This document shows positions 32,917-40,833 of a DNA stretch of 64,000 bases, piece by piece. Below the pieces are notes generated by a model. The model worked only from the letters and a program-made list of their open reading frames with translations, was not told the DNA's origin and made no database searches. The stretch lies in NCBI GenBank assembly GCA_039029735.1, contig JBCCFL010000002.1, positions 186,001 to 250,000 on the forward strand, read 5' to 3'. Made by a program: the position numbers and the translations under genes. The DNA comes from CADEDH01 sp039029735 (GTDB lineage Bacteria; Actinomycetota; Acidimicrobiia; Acidimicrobiales; SZUA-35). Within the stretch, counting starts at the first letter, position 1; each line of letters opens with the position of its first letter.

Positions 32917-34844
32917 ACCAGGCTGGCGTCGGCCACGATGTCGACCAGGGCCGGACCGTCGTGGCCCAGGGCCGAGGCGAGGGCGGCGTCGAGCTGATCG
33001 GCCCGCTCCACACGGAAGCCCCGAGCGCCGCAGTTCTCGGCGAAGGCCGCGAAGTCAGGGTTCACCAGCGAGGTCTGCCACACGTCGAGATCGGCTGAGC
33101 GCTGCTCCTTCGAGATCTTGCCGAGCTCCCCGTTGTTCACGAGTACGTGGGTGACGTTCATGCCGTACTTCACGGCGGTGGTCACCTCCATCGCGTACTG
33201 CCCGAAGCCGCCGTCGCCCGACACACCAACGACCTGGCGGCCGGTGTTCGCCGCCCACGCTCCCATCGCGGCCGGGAAGCCGAACCCGATGGAGCCGAGG
33301 TAGCCGGACATGAGCACAGTGTGGCGATCCACCTCGAAGTAACGCCCGAAGCTGTACGTGTTGTTGCCGACGTCGACGGCCATGATCGCATCAGGATCGA
33401 CGGCAGTGCCGAGGGCGGCGAACACACGGGCGGAGTTGAGGCCGTGGCCCCGATCATCACCAAGGCGGGACGCCTTCTCGGCTCGCCAGATGGCCCACCG
33501 TTCAGCCACCTCGGACCGGAGGTCGGGCCGCTCGCTGTCCTCCAGCACGGCGTCGTGCAGCACGGTGGCGGTGGTGCCGACATGGCCGAGCACGGGCACC
33601 GTCACCGGATGGAATCGACCGAGCGCCATCGGATCGTGGTCGACCTGGATGATCGGTTTGTAGGGAGCGACGCCGGTGTGGTTCGAGAACGACACGCCGA
33701 ACGCAAGGATCAGATCGCTCTCGTTCATGAACCAGCTGGCGATCGGCGTTCCACTGCGACCCAGCACCCCGCAGCCCAGCCGATGATGGTCACTGATCTG
33801 GCCCTTGGCCTTGAACGTCGTGGCAACGGGCGCATTGAGGTGCTCGGCGAGCGCCGTGATGGCCGCCATGTCGTGGCGGGCGCCAGCTCCAACGAGGATG
33901 AGGGGATGTGCCGAGTCGCGAATGAGGCGCACCGCGTCGTCCACGGCATCGGGCGGCGGAAGGATCGTGCGGAGCCCGGTCCGCCCGGCTGGGCTCGCCG
34001 CTTCGGCGTCGCTCGGTTGCACCTGCACCTCGTCGGGCACCACGAGGTGGGCGACGTCGGCCTCCACCAGCGCCGTCTTGCACGCAAGCGTCATCAGCTC
34101 GGCGTGGTTGGAGCCACTGAGCACGGTCTGGCTGTACCGGGCCACGTCGGCGAAGGCGGCGGAGAGATCGAGATCCTGGAATGCGCCACGACCCATGGTG
34201 GCTGAGGGCACCTGGCCAGAGATCGCAAGCACCGGGGCGCGATCGATCTTGGCGTCGTAGAGCCCAGTGAGGAGGTTGGTCGATCCTGGGCCGGCGATAC
34301 CAAAACAGGCGGCGGGCCGGCCGGTGAGCTTGCCGTAGGCCGAGGCGGCGAAGGCAGCTGCGCCCTCGTGACGAACACCGATGTAGGACAAGTGGCCGGC
34401 CGCCTCGGCTTCGCGCATCGCATCACCGAGGCCGAGGTTGGAGTGGCCGACGATTCCGAACACGGTGTTGACGCCCCACGAGGTCATGGTTCCGATCATC
34501 ACGTCGGACACGGTTCGGGGCCGCGGCTCCTCGTCCGGCAGCGAGGCGTAGATCCCGTCGTCGCGTACCTCCACGTGGTAGCAGGGTGGGGCGTCGGTGA
34601 ATGGCGGTGGGGGAGTGCCGGTGGTGGGGTTGTAGTCGTAGCCGTGCCAGGGGCAGCGCAGGTGGCCACCTTCGATGGAGCCCTCACCAAGCGGGCCACC
34701 CTGGTGCGGACAGTGATTGTCGAGGCAGCCGTACTGGCCGTTGTGATGGGTGACCGCCAGCGTGTGATGGCCGATCGTGACGGTGGTGACGCGGCCCTCC
34801 GGCAACTCTCCGTGATTCAGGATCTTGTGGAAGGTGTTGCGCAT
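32913..34844 (-). CDS. Rieske [2Fe-2S]-thiamine diphosphate enzyme fusion, copy A
   Basis: A 643-residue two-domain protein. Residues ~4-105 are a Rieske domain with ligands C45/H47 (CPH) and C64/H67 (CPWH). From ~110 onwards it is a POX/acetolactate synthase-type ThDP enzyme: catalytic Glu E160 in VRHEGAAAFAASAYG, FGIAGPGSTNLL, and ThDP/Mg site SGDGGFGQYAME...VNNGELGKI. The closest known type by motif is pyruvate oxidase (PoxB). The usual membrane-binding C-terminal tail of PoxB is not seen; a Rieske centre could take electrons instead (inference). Start at 34844 has GGGAG upstream. A paralogue lies at 50070-52001. The stop overlaps the WD40 gene stop. Confidence 0.9.
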   Translation of the reverse strand: MRNTFHKILNHGELPEGRVTTVTIGHHTLAVTHHNGQYGCLDNHCPHQGGPLGEGSIEGGHLRCPWHGYDYNPTTGTPPPPFTDAPPCYHVEVRDDGIYASLPDEEPRPRTVSDVMIGTMTSWGVNTVFGIVGHSNLGLGDAMREAEAAGHLSYIGVRHEGAAAFAASAYGKLTGRPAACFGIAGPGSTNLLTGLYDAKIDRAPVLAISGQVPSATMGRGAFQDLDLSAAFADVARYSQTVLSGSNHAELMTLACKTALVEADVAHLVVPDEVQVQPSDAEAASPAGRTGLRTILPPPDAVDDAVRLIRDSAHPLILVGAGARHDMAAITALAEHLNAPVATTFKAKGQISDHHRLGCGVLGRSGTPIASWFMNESDLILAFGVSFSNHTGVAPYKPIIQVDHDPMALGRFHPVTVPVLGHVGTTATVLHDAVLEDSERPDLRSEVAERWAIWRAEKASRLGDDRGHGLNSARVFAALGTAVDPDAIMAVDVGNNTYSFGRYFEVDRHTVLMSGYLGSIGFGFPAAMGAWAANTGRQVVGVSGDGGFGQYAMEVTTAVKYGMNVTHVLVNNGELGKISKEQRSADLDVWQTSLVNPDFAAFAENCGARGFRVERADQLDAALASALGHDGPALVDIVADASLV

Positions 34845-34983
34845 CAGGTGGCTCCCCCGTGGGTGATGCCGAGGAGGTGGTGCCCCCGTCAACGTCGATC
34901 GGCCTACCGGCTCGGTCGCGCGGCTGCCGCTTCAGCGACCAGCTTGGAATGAGCCCTGCGCCCCGTCGTGGTAGAAGCACGAC

Positions 34984-34999
34984 GTTTCGAGGTCGAAAC
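34984..34999. promoter_or_regulatory. Inverted repeat in the gap upstream of copy A
   Basis: GTTTCGA-gg-TCGAAAC is a perfect 7-2-7 inverted repeat, embedded in a larger symmetric context (ACGAC on both sides). It lies 140 bases upstream of the Rieske-ThDP copy A start, in a 200-base gap with no gene. It could be an operator, but no cognate regulator is adjacent. Confidence 0.35.
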
Positions 35000-35014
35000 A
35001 CGACAGATTGCGCC

Positions 35015-35032
35015 GGCCCCGGCTGAGGGGCC
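35015..35032 (-). terminator. Possible terminator after the VOC gene
   Basis: GGCCCC-ggctga-GGGGCC hairpin with a very GC-rich flank lies 13 bases downstream of the VOC gene stop on the minus strand. A short stem and no T-run make this tentative. Confidence 0.4.
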
Positions 35033-35044
35033 CCGACCCCGGCT

Positions 35045-35686
35045 TCAGCGGGCCTTCACGTGGGGGGTCATGAAGGCGACGGGAACCGTCGACCCGGCCG
35101 CCCTGGTCAGCGCAGCGATGCGGCGACCGGGCTGCACTGCGTCGACCGGGTCGGTGCAGCGGTCGCCGAGAAGCGCCTTGGCGCCGTCGAGGTCACGGGT
35201 GGCGTAGGCCACGCCACCGACGCGGGCGGGTGCTGGCTGGGCCGCAGGCTCAGGTGGGCCTGCCACCTCGAGCAGCGTGTTGCCGGCCCAGGCGAAGCGC
35301 ATGTCCACCCCGGCGCCGCTGGAGGTCGTGTTGCGCCCTCCTCGGGATTCGAGGCCGTGGTCTTCGAGGGCGCTCATCATCGCCGGGGTGTCGGTCACGG
35401 TGATCACGAGGTGGTCGATGCGGAACACGCCGTTCGGGTGCTCGTCGGGGCCATCGGGCGGATCCATGGTGGTGGCTCTGGTGGGGATGCCGCCGATGTC
35501 GGTCACGGCCTCGTCGACTCCGCTCACGCCCCAGGCCACCACGCCGTCCCCGTGGCCGACGCCGTCGATGGGGCCGACCAAGCGGTGCTCGACGCCGTTG
35601 ACCACGCAGCGGTCACCGTCCACGATGAACCCGGCATCGGCCCACACCTCGGGCGAATCGGCGATTTCGATCCAGCGGATCTCCAC
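35045..35686 (-). CDS. VOC-superfamily protein
   Basis: A 213-residue glyoxalase-like protein. The central VFRIDHLVITVTDTPAMMSALEDHGLESR and later RFAWAGNTLLEVAG show a VOC module, and the C-terminal DLDGAKALLGDRC segment suggests a second, degenerate one. The GTG start at 35686 is the first plausible start giving the domain; its ribosome site (GAAAGG) is weak. Substrate unknown. It is followed at the minus-strand end by a GC-rich hairpin. Confidence 0.75.
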   Translation of the reverse strand: MEIRWIEIADSPEVWADAGFIVDGDRCVVNGVEHRLVGPIDGVGHGDGVVAWGVSGVDEAVTDIGGIPTRATTMDPPDGPDEHPNGVFRIDHLVITVTDTPAMMSALEDHGLESRGGRNTTSSGAGVDMRFAWAGNTLLEVAGPPEPAAQPAPARVGGVAYATRDLDGAKALLGDRCTDPVDAVQPGRRIAALTRAAGSTVPVAFMTPHVKAR

Positions 35687-35739
35687 GGTGGCAGCCTTTC
35701 GGGCAGAGAGCGGGAGGTTCCCGCCGGAGACGCCCGACG

Positions 35740-36165
35740 TTAGCGCTCGGCCTCGAAGTAGGCCTCGGTGAGCCAGTCGTTCACCTGCTCGTCGATCTGG
35801 CCAGGATCGTCGACGTTGAGCACGTGGTAGTACCGGCTGCCGGTGCCGCCAACGCGGGTGATCTTGCGCGAGAACCGATTCGAGGCCTGCGGCACCGGGT
35901 GCATGAAGCTCAGCGCAATCCACTTCTTCTTCGGCCGCAACTCGGCGAACGTTGGCCCGTTCTTGAACAGGATCCCGACCTGTACCGGCTCGACGATGAG
36001 GGGCCCGAGATCGTCGAGGTGGCTGCGCACCCGATCGAAGACCGGCCGCTCCCAGGGCTGGGACTGAGCGAAGAACTCCTCGATCGTGAGCCCCGGCGCG
36101 CACATGTGCCCCTGGTTCGCTCGTCCGAACGTTCGGCTGCACTGCGGGCACTGCCAATCCGACAT
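35740..36165 (-). CDS. DUF5655-domain protein with N-terminal zinc-ribbon-like motif
   Basis: A 141-residue protein. The N-terminus MSDWQCPQCSRTF followed by GHMC forms a CxxC..HxxC zinc-finger-like element. The rest matches DUF5655: VFDRVRSHLDDLGPLIVEPVQVGILFK and the basic KKKWIALSFMHP. Function unknown. It is divergent from the NUDIX gene with only 22 bases between the starts, so promoters must overlap the coding regions or the mRNAs are nearly leaderless. Confidence 0.75.
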   Translation of the reverse strand: MSDWQCPQCSRTFGRANQGHMCAPGLTIEEFFAQSQPWERPVFDRVRSHLDDLGPLIVEPVQVGILFKNGPTFAELRPKKKWIALSFMHPVPQASNRFSRKITRVGGTGSRYYHVLNVDDPGQIDEQVNDWLTEAYFEAER

Positions 36166-36187
36166 GAGGCCCGTAGTCTCTCCGGTA

Positions 36188-36826
36188 ATGGCATCCAACA
36201 CCACCGAATGGCTTGACATCGTCGACCCCTCGACCGGCGCCGTGACCGGGCGGGCCTCCCGGGCCGACGTGCATCGTGATGGGCTCTGGCACCAGGTCTT
36301 CCACTGCATGGTGCTCCGGCCCTCGGTGGGAACCGTCGTGCTGCAACGCCGGTCGTCGACCAAGGCGGCGTTCCCCGACAAGCTCGACTTGTCGGCCACC
36401 GGCCATCTCGAGAGTGGTGAGACGCCCGTGGACGGTGTACGTGAGATGCGCGAGGAGTTGGGTATCGACATCGCCCCCGACGCACTGGTGCCGATCGGGC
36501 AGCGGCTCCTCGCCGATGACAACGGTGAAGGTCGTAACCGGGAGCTGGTGCACCTCTACTTCGTGGCCGACGACCGACCGCTCGACGACTACGCGCCCGA
36601 CCCTTCTGAGGTGAGCGCACTCGTCGAGATCCGGGCCGTCGATCTGGTCGGCCTCCTCGGTGATGAGATCGAGACGGCGTCGGTCACCGAGTGGTCGCCA
36701 GCCGCCGGACCGACGCCGGCCGAGATGACCCGGACCGACCTCGTGGTCGACACTGGCCAGTACTGGCCCATCGTCGCCGTGATGTGCGAGCGGTTCCTGG
36801 TTGGCGCGCGACCGCTGGCCATCTGA
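36188..36826 (+). CDS. NUDIX hydrolase, isopentenyl-diphosphate isomerase-like subgroup
   Basis: A 212-residue NUDIX protein. The Nudix box is complete: GHLESGETPVDGVREMREEL (GX5EX7REUXEEXGU). The N-terminal DIVDPSTGAVTGRASRADVHRDGLWH and FHCMVLRP pattern is shared by YfcD-like proteins related to IPP isomerase. True isomerase activity is unlikely to be decidable from sequence. Start at ATG 36188 is the first Met with the complete domain. Confidence 0.88.
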   Translation: MASNTTEWLDIVDPSTGAVTGRASRADVHRDGLWHQVFHCMVLRPSVGTVVLQRRSSTKAAFPDKLDLSATGHLESGETPVDGVREMREELGIDIAPDALVPIGQRLLADDNGEGRNRELVHLYFVADDRPLDDYAPDPSEVSALVEIRAVDLVGLLGDEIETASVTEWSPAAGPTPAEMTRTDLVVDTGQYWPIVAVMCERFLVGARPLAI

Positions 36827-36871
36827 CGTTGGCACACACCGCCGGGCGGCGGCGCGACGAGATCGTGTGCC

Positions 36872-37483
36872 TCAGTTGGTGACGGAGATGCAGCGCCGAC
36901 CGTGCTCGGACGTCTCCAGCTGATCGGCGAGGCAGGCGGCGACATCTGCTCGGCTGATCTTCGTGATGGGGCCCGTGTTGGTCGCCACGTATGTTCCCGA
37001 ACCGGACGAGTCGTTGAGCACAGCCGGACGAACGATCGTCCAGCCGAGCGGGCTCTGTGTCACCAGGGTCTCCTGGCGCACGTGATCTGCGAACACGTTG
37101 CGCAACATGGTTCGAAAGAGGAGTTTCGAGCTGAACGGGATCTGGGCCCAACTCTCGCCAACACCAGCGGCCGACATGACGACGAGTCGCGGCACGTCGT
37201 TCGCGATCATTGCGTCGACCACGACCTGGGTGCCGACCGACAGCGTTGTCTTGTCGCGGAGGCCAGTGCTCCCCAGGCACACGATGGCACCGTCGTGGCC
37301 ATCGACAGCGTTGCCGACGGCGCCGGTGTCGAACACGTCACCCCGGTGGATTGCGAGGCCGGGCCGCTGGTCCAGGTGTTCGACCGAGCGACCGAAGGCC
37401 GTCACCTCGTGGCCGCGGTCGAGCGCGGCTTGGCACACGTGGCGCCCTGTCTTGCCTGTGGCTCCGAAGACGACGACTCGCAT
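36872..37483 (-). CDS. NAD(P)-binding SDR-like protein (NAD(P)H-binding family)
   Basis: A 203-residue atypical short-chain dehydrogenase. The Rossmann motif MRVVVFGATGKTGRHV sits at the N-terminus, and the later VMSAAGVGES and GWTIVRPAVLND are typical of BVR-B/YwnB-like proteins, which bind NADP and act as flavin reductases or sensors. It starts 2 bases after the stop of the DUF2177 gene, so the two form an operon. Confidence 0.88.
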   Translation of the reverse strand: MRVVVFGATGKTGRHVCQAALDRGHEVTAFGRSVEHLDQRPGLAIHRGDVFDTGAVGNAVDGHDGAIVCLGSTGLRDKTTLSVGTQVVVDAMIANDVPRLVVMSAAGVGESWAQIPFSSKLLFRTMLRNVFADHVRQETLVTQSPLGWTIVRPAVLNDSSGSGTYVATNTGPITKISRADVAACLADQLETSEHGRRCISVTN

Positions 37484-37485
37484 GG

Positions 37486-37923
37486 CTACGCCGTCTCCAC
37501 CGGTGAATCGTTGCGAAGGAACAGCCAGGCCGTGACGCCTGATGAGATCGTCGGGAACAGCAACCCTTCGAGCAGCACGAAACCGGCAGCGGCTGGGGGG
37601 TATCCGAGCAGCGACCAGAGGAACACAGCGGCGAGGGTGCCGTAGGACGCGATGCCGACAAGGGCGCCGTTGATGAAGGCCGAGCTCACGCTTCGCTGTT
37701 CAACGGCTGGCCTGACCACCACCCGCAACAGCACGAAGGCCATCACGAGGAAGAAGATCGGAACCGTCCAGATGTACTGGGGCTCGCTCGACATGACGTC
37801 ATCGATGCCGGCCGTTTCGAACAGCGAGGTCATCTGATTGAGACCGAATGCGGCCTGGTAGGCCACATCGATCACCAGGTAGATCACCAGGATGCTCAGA
37901 TACATGAGCCCTGCCGTCTTCAT
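37486..37923 (-). CDS. DUF2177 membrane protein
   Basis: A 145-residue integral membrane protein with four predicted helices (about 5-25, 50-70, 82-104, 113-135). The pattern YLVIDVAYQAAFG and the late FINGALVGIASYGTLA fit DUF2177. The start at 37923 is preceded by GGAGG with a short spacing. Function unknown. Confidence 0.8.
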   Translation of the reverse strand: MKTAGLMYLSILVIYLVIDVAYQAAFGLNQMTSLFETAGIDDVMSSEPQYIWTVPIFFLVMAFVLLRVVVRPAVEQRSVSSAFINGALVGIASYGTLAAVFLWSLLGYPPAAAGFVLLEGLLFPTISSGVTAWLFLRNDSPVETA

Positions 37924-38020
37924 GTCATCCTCCCCGCCTCGGTCATCCGACCGACCCGGCTCGACATCGTAGCGACTCCGCTGACCGGCGGCGGGATGCG
38001 GCGCGGCGAGACGATCGGCC

Positions 38021-38566
38021 TCAGCCGGAGGCCAGTGAGCCCCAGTACTGCGCCGTACGTGTGATCGCCCCGGGTTTGCGGATGCCCCGGATCGCCATGC
38101 ACATGTGCTCGGCCTGGACCTCCACCGACACGCCCTGGGGCTTGAGTGAGCTCTCGGCAATCGCCGCAAGGATGTCGCGGGTCATGCGCTCCTGCACCTG
38201 GGGGCGCCGGGCCACGGTTTCCACCACTCTCGCGAGCTTCGACAGACCGACCACGCGGCCTTCGCTCGGGGCGTAGGTGATGTCGACAGTGCCCCGGAAC
38301 GGGAGCAGATGATGCTCGCACATCGAGTCGAACGTGATGTCGGCCACGGTCACGAGTTCACCTCCGCCTGGTTCGTTGAAGATCGCGGAGTCGATGTGCA
38401 GGCGCGGGTCCTCATCGAGGCCGCTGAACACTTCGAGGTACATGTCGGCCACTCGACGCGGAGTTTCGAGTAGGCCTTCGCGGTTGGGATCCTCGCCAAC
38501 GGCGTGAAGGAGTTCGGTGACAGCGGCCATGAGCCTGTCCCGATCGGCATGTTGAATGTTGGCCAT
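38021..38566 (-). CDS. folE: GTP cyclohydrolase I
   Basis: A 181-residue enzyme converting GTP to dihydroneopterin triphosphate, the first step to folate and tetrahydrobiopterin. Zinc ligands are seen in MCEHHLLPF and in HMCMAIRG. TPRRVADMYLEVFSG and the ending GSLASG fit FolE; the C-terminal FLxLI is replaced. A start at 38566 has AAAGG six bases upstream; an ATG two codons earlier is also possible. No other folate gene adjoins it. Confidence 0.95.
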   Translation of the reverse strand: MANIQHADRDRLMAAVTELLHAVGEDPNREGLLETPRRVADMYLEVFSGLDEDPRLHIDSAIFNEPGGGELVTVADITFDSMCEHHLLPFRGTVDITYAPSEGRVVGLSKLARVVETVARRPQVQERMTRDILAAIAESSLKPQGVSVEVQAEHMCMAIRGIRKPGAITRTAQYWGSLASG

Positions 38567-38698
38567 GGTCATCCTTTCGGCGGGCCAAGAAAGGCTAGGC
38601 GCATCGCCCATGCCGCCAACCAATCGGGCGCCTGACGTCTTCCTGTCAGCCGCTGTGCCCTTCGCCTCAGGCCATCGCCCTCACCTACGCTGAGGTTC

Positions 38699-39952
38699 GT
38701 GCGTACGTCGGAACAACTCCTGCTCGCGTGCCAGGGTGATGGCGAGTTCCTGCTCGCAGCCCGGCACTGGACCGGCGGCCTCCGTCTCGACTTCGAGACC
38801 AGTGTCGCCGCCATCACGATCGACAACGGCAAGCCCGTGGCCGGTGACCCCGGCGACAGCTCGGGGGTGCTCGCATTCTCGGCCCCCGCTGAGGCGTGGG
38901 GGCAGATGCTCGCCCCCACGCCGGACCGCTTCGCCAACGACATCGCACCCGCTCGGGCGCTCGGGTTCCGCCGCACCGGGGGCGACGACCTTCTCTACTG
39001 GCAGTACGCCGCCGCCGTGCAACGGGCCATCGAAGTGCTTCGAGATCCCATGTCGGCCGCCGAGGCGCAACAGGCCGATGCGGCGCTGCGACCGACGCCA
39101 ACGGCCGGCACGGTTGACGACGTGGTGGGTCGCTACGTTCACCTCGATCTGGGGGGCACGGTGCATCGGGTGTACGTGGAGGAGGCGGGCTCGGGCATTC
39201 CTCTGCTGTGCCAACACACCGCGGGCGCCCACTCGGCGCAGTGGCGACACGTGCTCACCGAGCCGGCCATCACCGACCGTTTCCGCGTGATCGCCTACGA
39301 CCTGCCCTACCACGGCAAGTCCCTGCCGCCTGTCGGGCCCGAGTGGTGGGCCGAGCCGTACCGCCTCGACGGTGACTTCTTGCGCTCGGTGCCGCGCGCC
39401 CTGTCGAGCGTGCTGGGCCTCGATCGGCCTGTGTTCATGGGATGTTCCGTTGGCGGCCTGCTCGCACTCGATCTCGCCGCCCGTCATCCGGACGAGTTCC
39501 GGGCCGTGGTCTCGCTCGAGGGGGCGTTGACGGTGGATGGCGACTGGGAGGGCCTCCTCGGGTTCTGGCACCCGCAGGTGTCGAACGAGGCGAAGGCCCG
39601 GATGATGGAAGGGCTCACCGCGCCCAACTCGCCGGCGGCGTATCGCAAGGAGACCACACAGGTCTATGCCTCAGGGTGGCCGCCGGTCTTCCACGGCGAC
39701 CTCTACTACTACCTCGTCGACTACGACCTCCGGGATCGCGCCGCAGAGATCGATACCGACAGGGTCGGTGTTCACATCCTCAATGGCCACTACGACTACA
39801 GCGCCACCGTCGAGGCGGGGCGAGCCGCACACGAGGCCATTCCGGGCTCCACGTTCGCGGCGATGGAAGGCATCGGGCACTTCCCCATGAGTGAGAATCC
39901 GACCCGCTTCTTCGAGCACCTGCTGCCCGTCCTCGACCGGATCGCGTCGTGA
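38699..39952 (+). CDS. Alpha/beta hydrolase with N-terminal SCP2-like region
   Basis: A 417-residue protein. The N-terminal ~120 residues (RHWTGGLRLDFETSVAAITI) resemble a sterol-carrier-type fold. The C-terminal alpha/beta hydrolase (about 150-417) has the nucleophile elbow GCSVGG and a late His in GIGHFPMSE. The GTG start at 38699 is the first start with the whole N-domain. It is coupled by a GTGA overlap to a second hydrolase gene. The substrate is unknown. Confidence 0.82.
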   Translation: MRTSEQLLLACQGDGEFLLAARHWTGGLRLDFETSVAAITIDNGKPVAGDPGDSSGVLAFSAPAEAWGQMLAPTPDRFANDIAPARALGFRRTGGDDLLYWQYAAAVQRAIEVLRDPMSAAEAQQADAALRPTPTAGTVDDVVGRYVHLDLGGTVHRVYVEEAGSGIPLLCQHTAGAHSAQWRHVLTEPAITDRFRVIAYDLPYHGKSLPPVGPEWWAEPYRLDGDFLRSVPRALSSVLGLDRPVFMGCSVGGLLALDLAARHPDEFRAVVSLEGALTVDGDWEGLLGFWHPQVSNEAKARMMEGLTAPNSPAAYRKETTQVYASGWPPVFHGDLYYYLVDYDLRDRAAEIDTDRVGVHILNGHYDYSATVEAGRAAHEAIPGSTFAAMEGIGHFPMSENPTRFFEHLLPVLDRIAS

Positions 39953-40794
39953 CGGCGCCGGTGGAGGTGCTCACGAGCACCGATGGGCAACCGGTGGCCG
40001 TTCACGACTTCGGCGGTGACGGGCCGCCGCTCGTGTTCGGTCACGGCAACGGCATGAACGCCGGCATGTGGGCTGCGGTGATCCACCGACTCCGGGCCAG
40101 CTTCCACTGCTACGGGATCGACCTCCGAGGTCACGGCGCTGCTCGGGCAGTGGCAGCTGGCTACAGCGTTGCGCGCACCCAGTTCGCCGACGACGTGCTC
40201 ACCGTCATCGAACACGTCGGTGGGCCGGTGGCCTACGCCGGGCACTCGCTCGGCGGAGGCGCAGGCGTCTACGCCGCGCTCGTCCGGCCCGAGCTGTTCA
40301 CCGGGATGTGGCTCTTCGAGCCGATCGTGGTGCCGGACGGGTTCCGACGGCCCGGCAACGAGCCAGGCCCGCTCATCGAGATCGCGAGGCGCCGACGCAT
40401 GACGTTCGACTCGGTCGACGATGCAATCAACCGGTTCTCGGCCAAGCCTCCCTTCTCCGGGTGCGACCCGGTCTCGGTTCGGGCCTACGTCGAGATCGGG
40501 ACGTACCCCATCGATGAGGGGGTACGGCTTGCGTGTGAGGGAGAGAACGAGGCCCGGGTGTTCGAGCAGGGCGACACCATCGACTTCGATCGCCTCGCTG
40601 AGGTGGAGATTCCCATCGTGGTGGCCTCGGGAGCGGCCGACGATGCGCTGAATGCCCTTCCGGCCCACTGGGCGCCAATGATCGCCAAGGCCCTCGGCAA
40701 CGGCGCCTGGGTGGAGATGCCGGGTCTGACCCACTTCGGGCCGATGGAGAACCCAGACGCCATCGCAGGGGCGATCGGCACCCACCTGGCGTGA
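39949..40794 (+). CDS. Alpha/beta hydrolase
   Basis: A 281-residue hydrolase. The oxyanion region is FGHGNGMNAGMW, the nucleophile elbow is GHSLGG, and the catalytic His is in LTHFGPME. The pattern resembles esterases and haloperoxidase-like enzymes of central metabolism by-products. It overlaps the upstream hydrolase stop by four bases (GTGA), suggesting coupled expression, perhaps in one pathway (inference). Confidence 0.9.
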   Translation: MTAPVEVLTSTDGQPVAVHDFGGDGPPLVFGHGNGMNAGMWAAVIHRLRASFHCYGIDLRGHGAARAVAAGYSVARTQFADDVLTVIEHVGGPVAYAGHSLGGGAGVYAALVRPELFTGMWLFEPIVVPDGFRRPGNEPGPLIEIARRRRMTFDSVDDAINRFSAKPPFSGCDPVSVRAYVEIGTYPIDEGVRLACEGENEARVFEQGDTIDFDRLAEVEIPIVVASGAADDALNALPAHWAPMIAKALGNGAWVEMPGLTHFGPMENPDAIAGAIGTHLA

Positions 40795-40805
40795 GGGCGT
40801 CGTTC

Positions 40806-40829
40806 GTCTGGCCTGTCCGCAGGCCAGAC
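40806..40829. terminator. Bidirectional hairpin terminator
   Basis: A perfect 10-bp stem GTCTGGCCTG-tccg-CAGGCCAGAC lies between the convergent hydrolase and Thr/Pro-rich lipoprotein genes, 11 bases after one stop and 4 bases before the other. No T-run on either side. Confidence 0.75.
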
Positions 40830-40833
40830 GGCG

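Noticed and set aside
36831..36871. Terminator between the NUDIX and SDR genes
   Set aside because: GGCACAC/GTGTGCC arms are only 7 bases, 27 bases apart, without a T-run; too weak to call.
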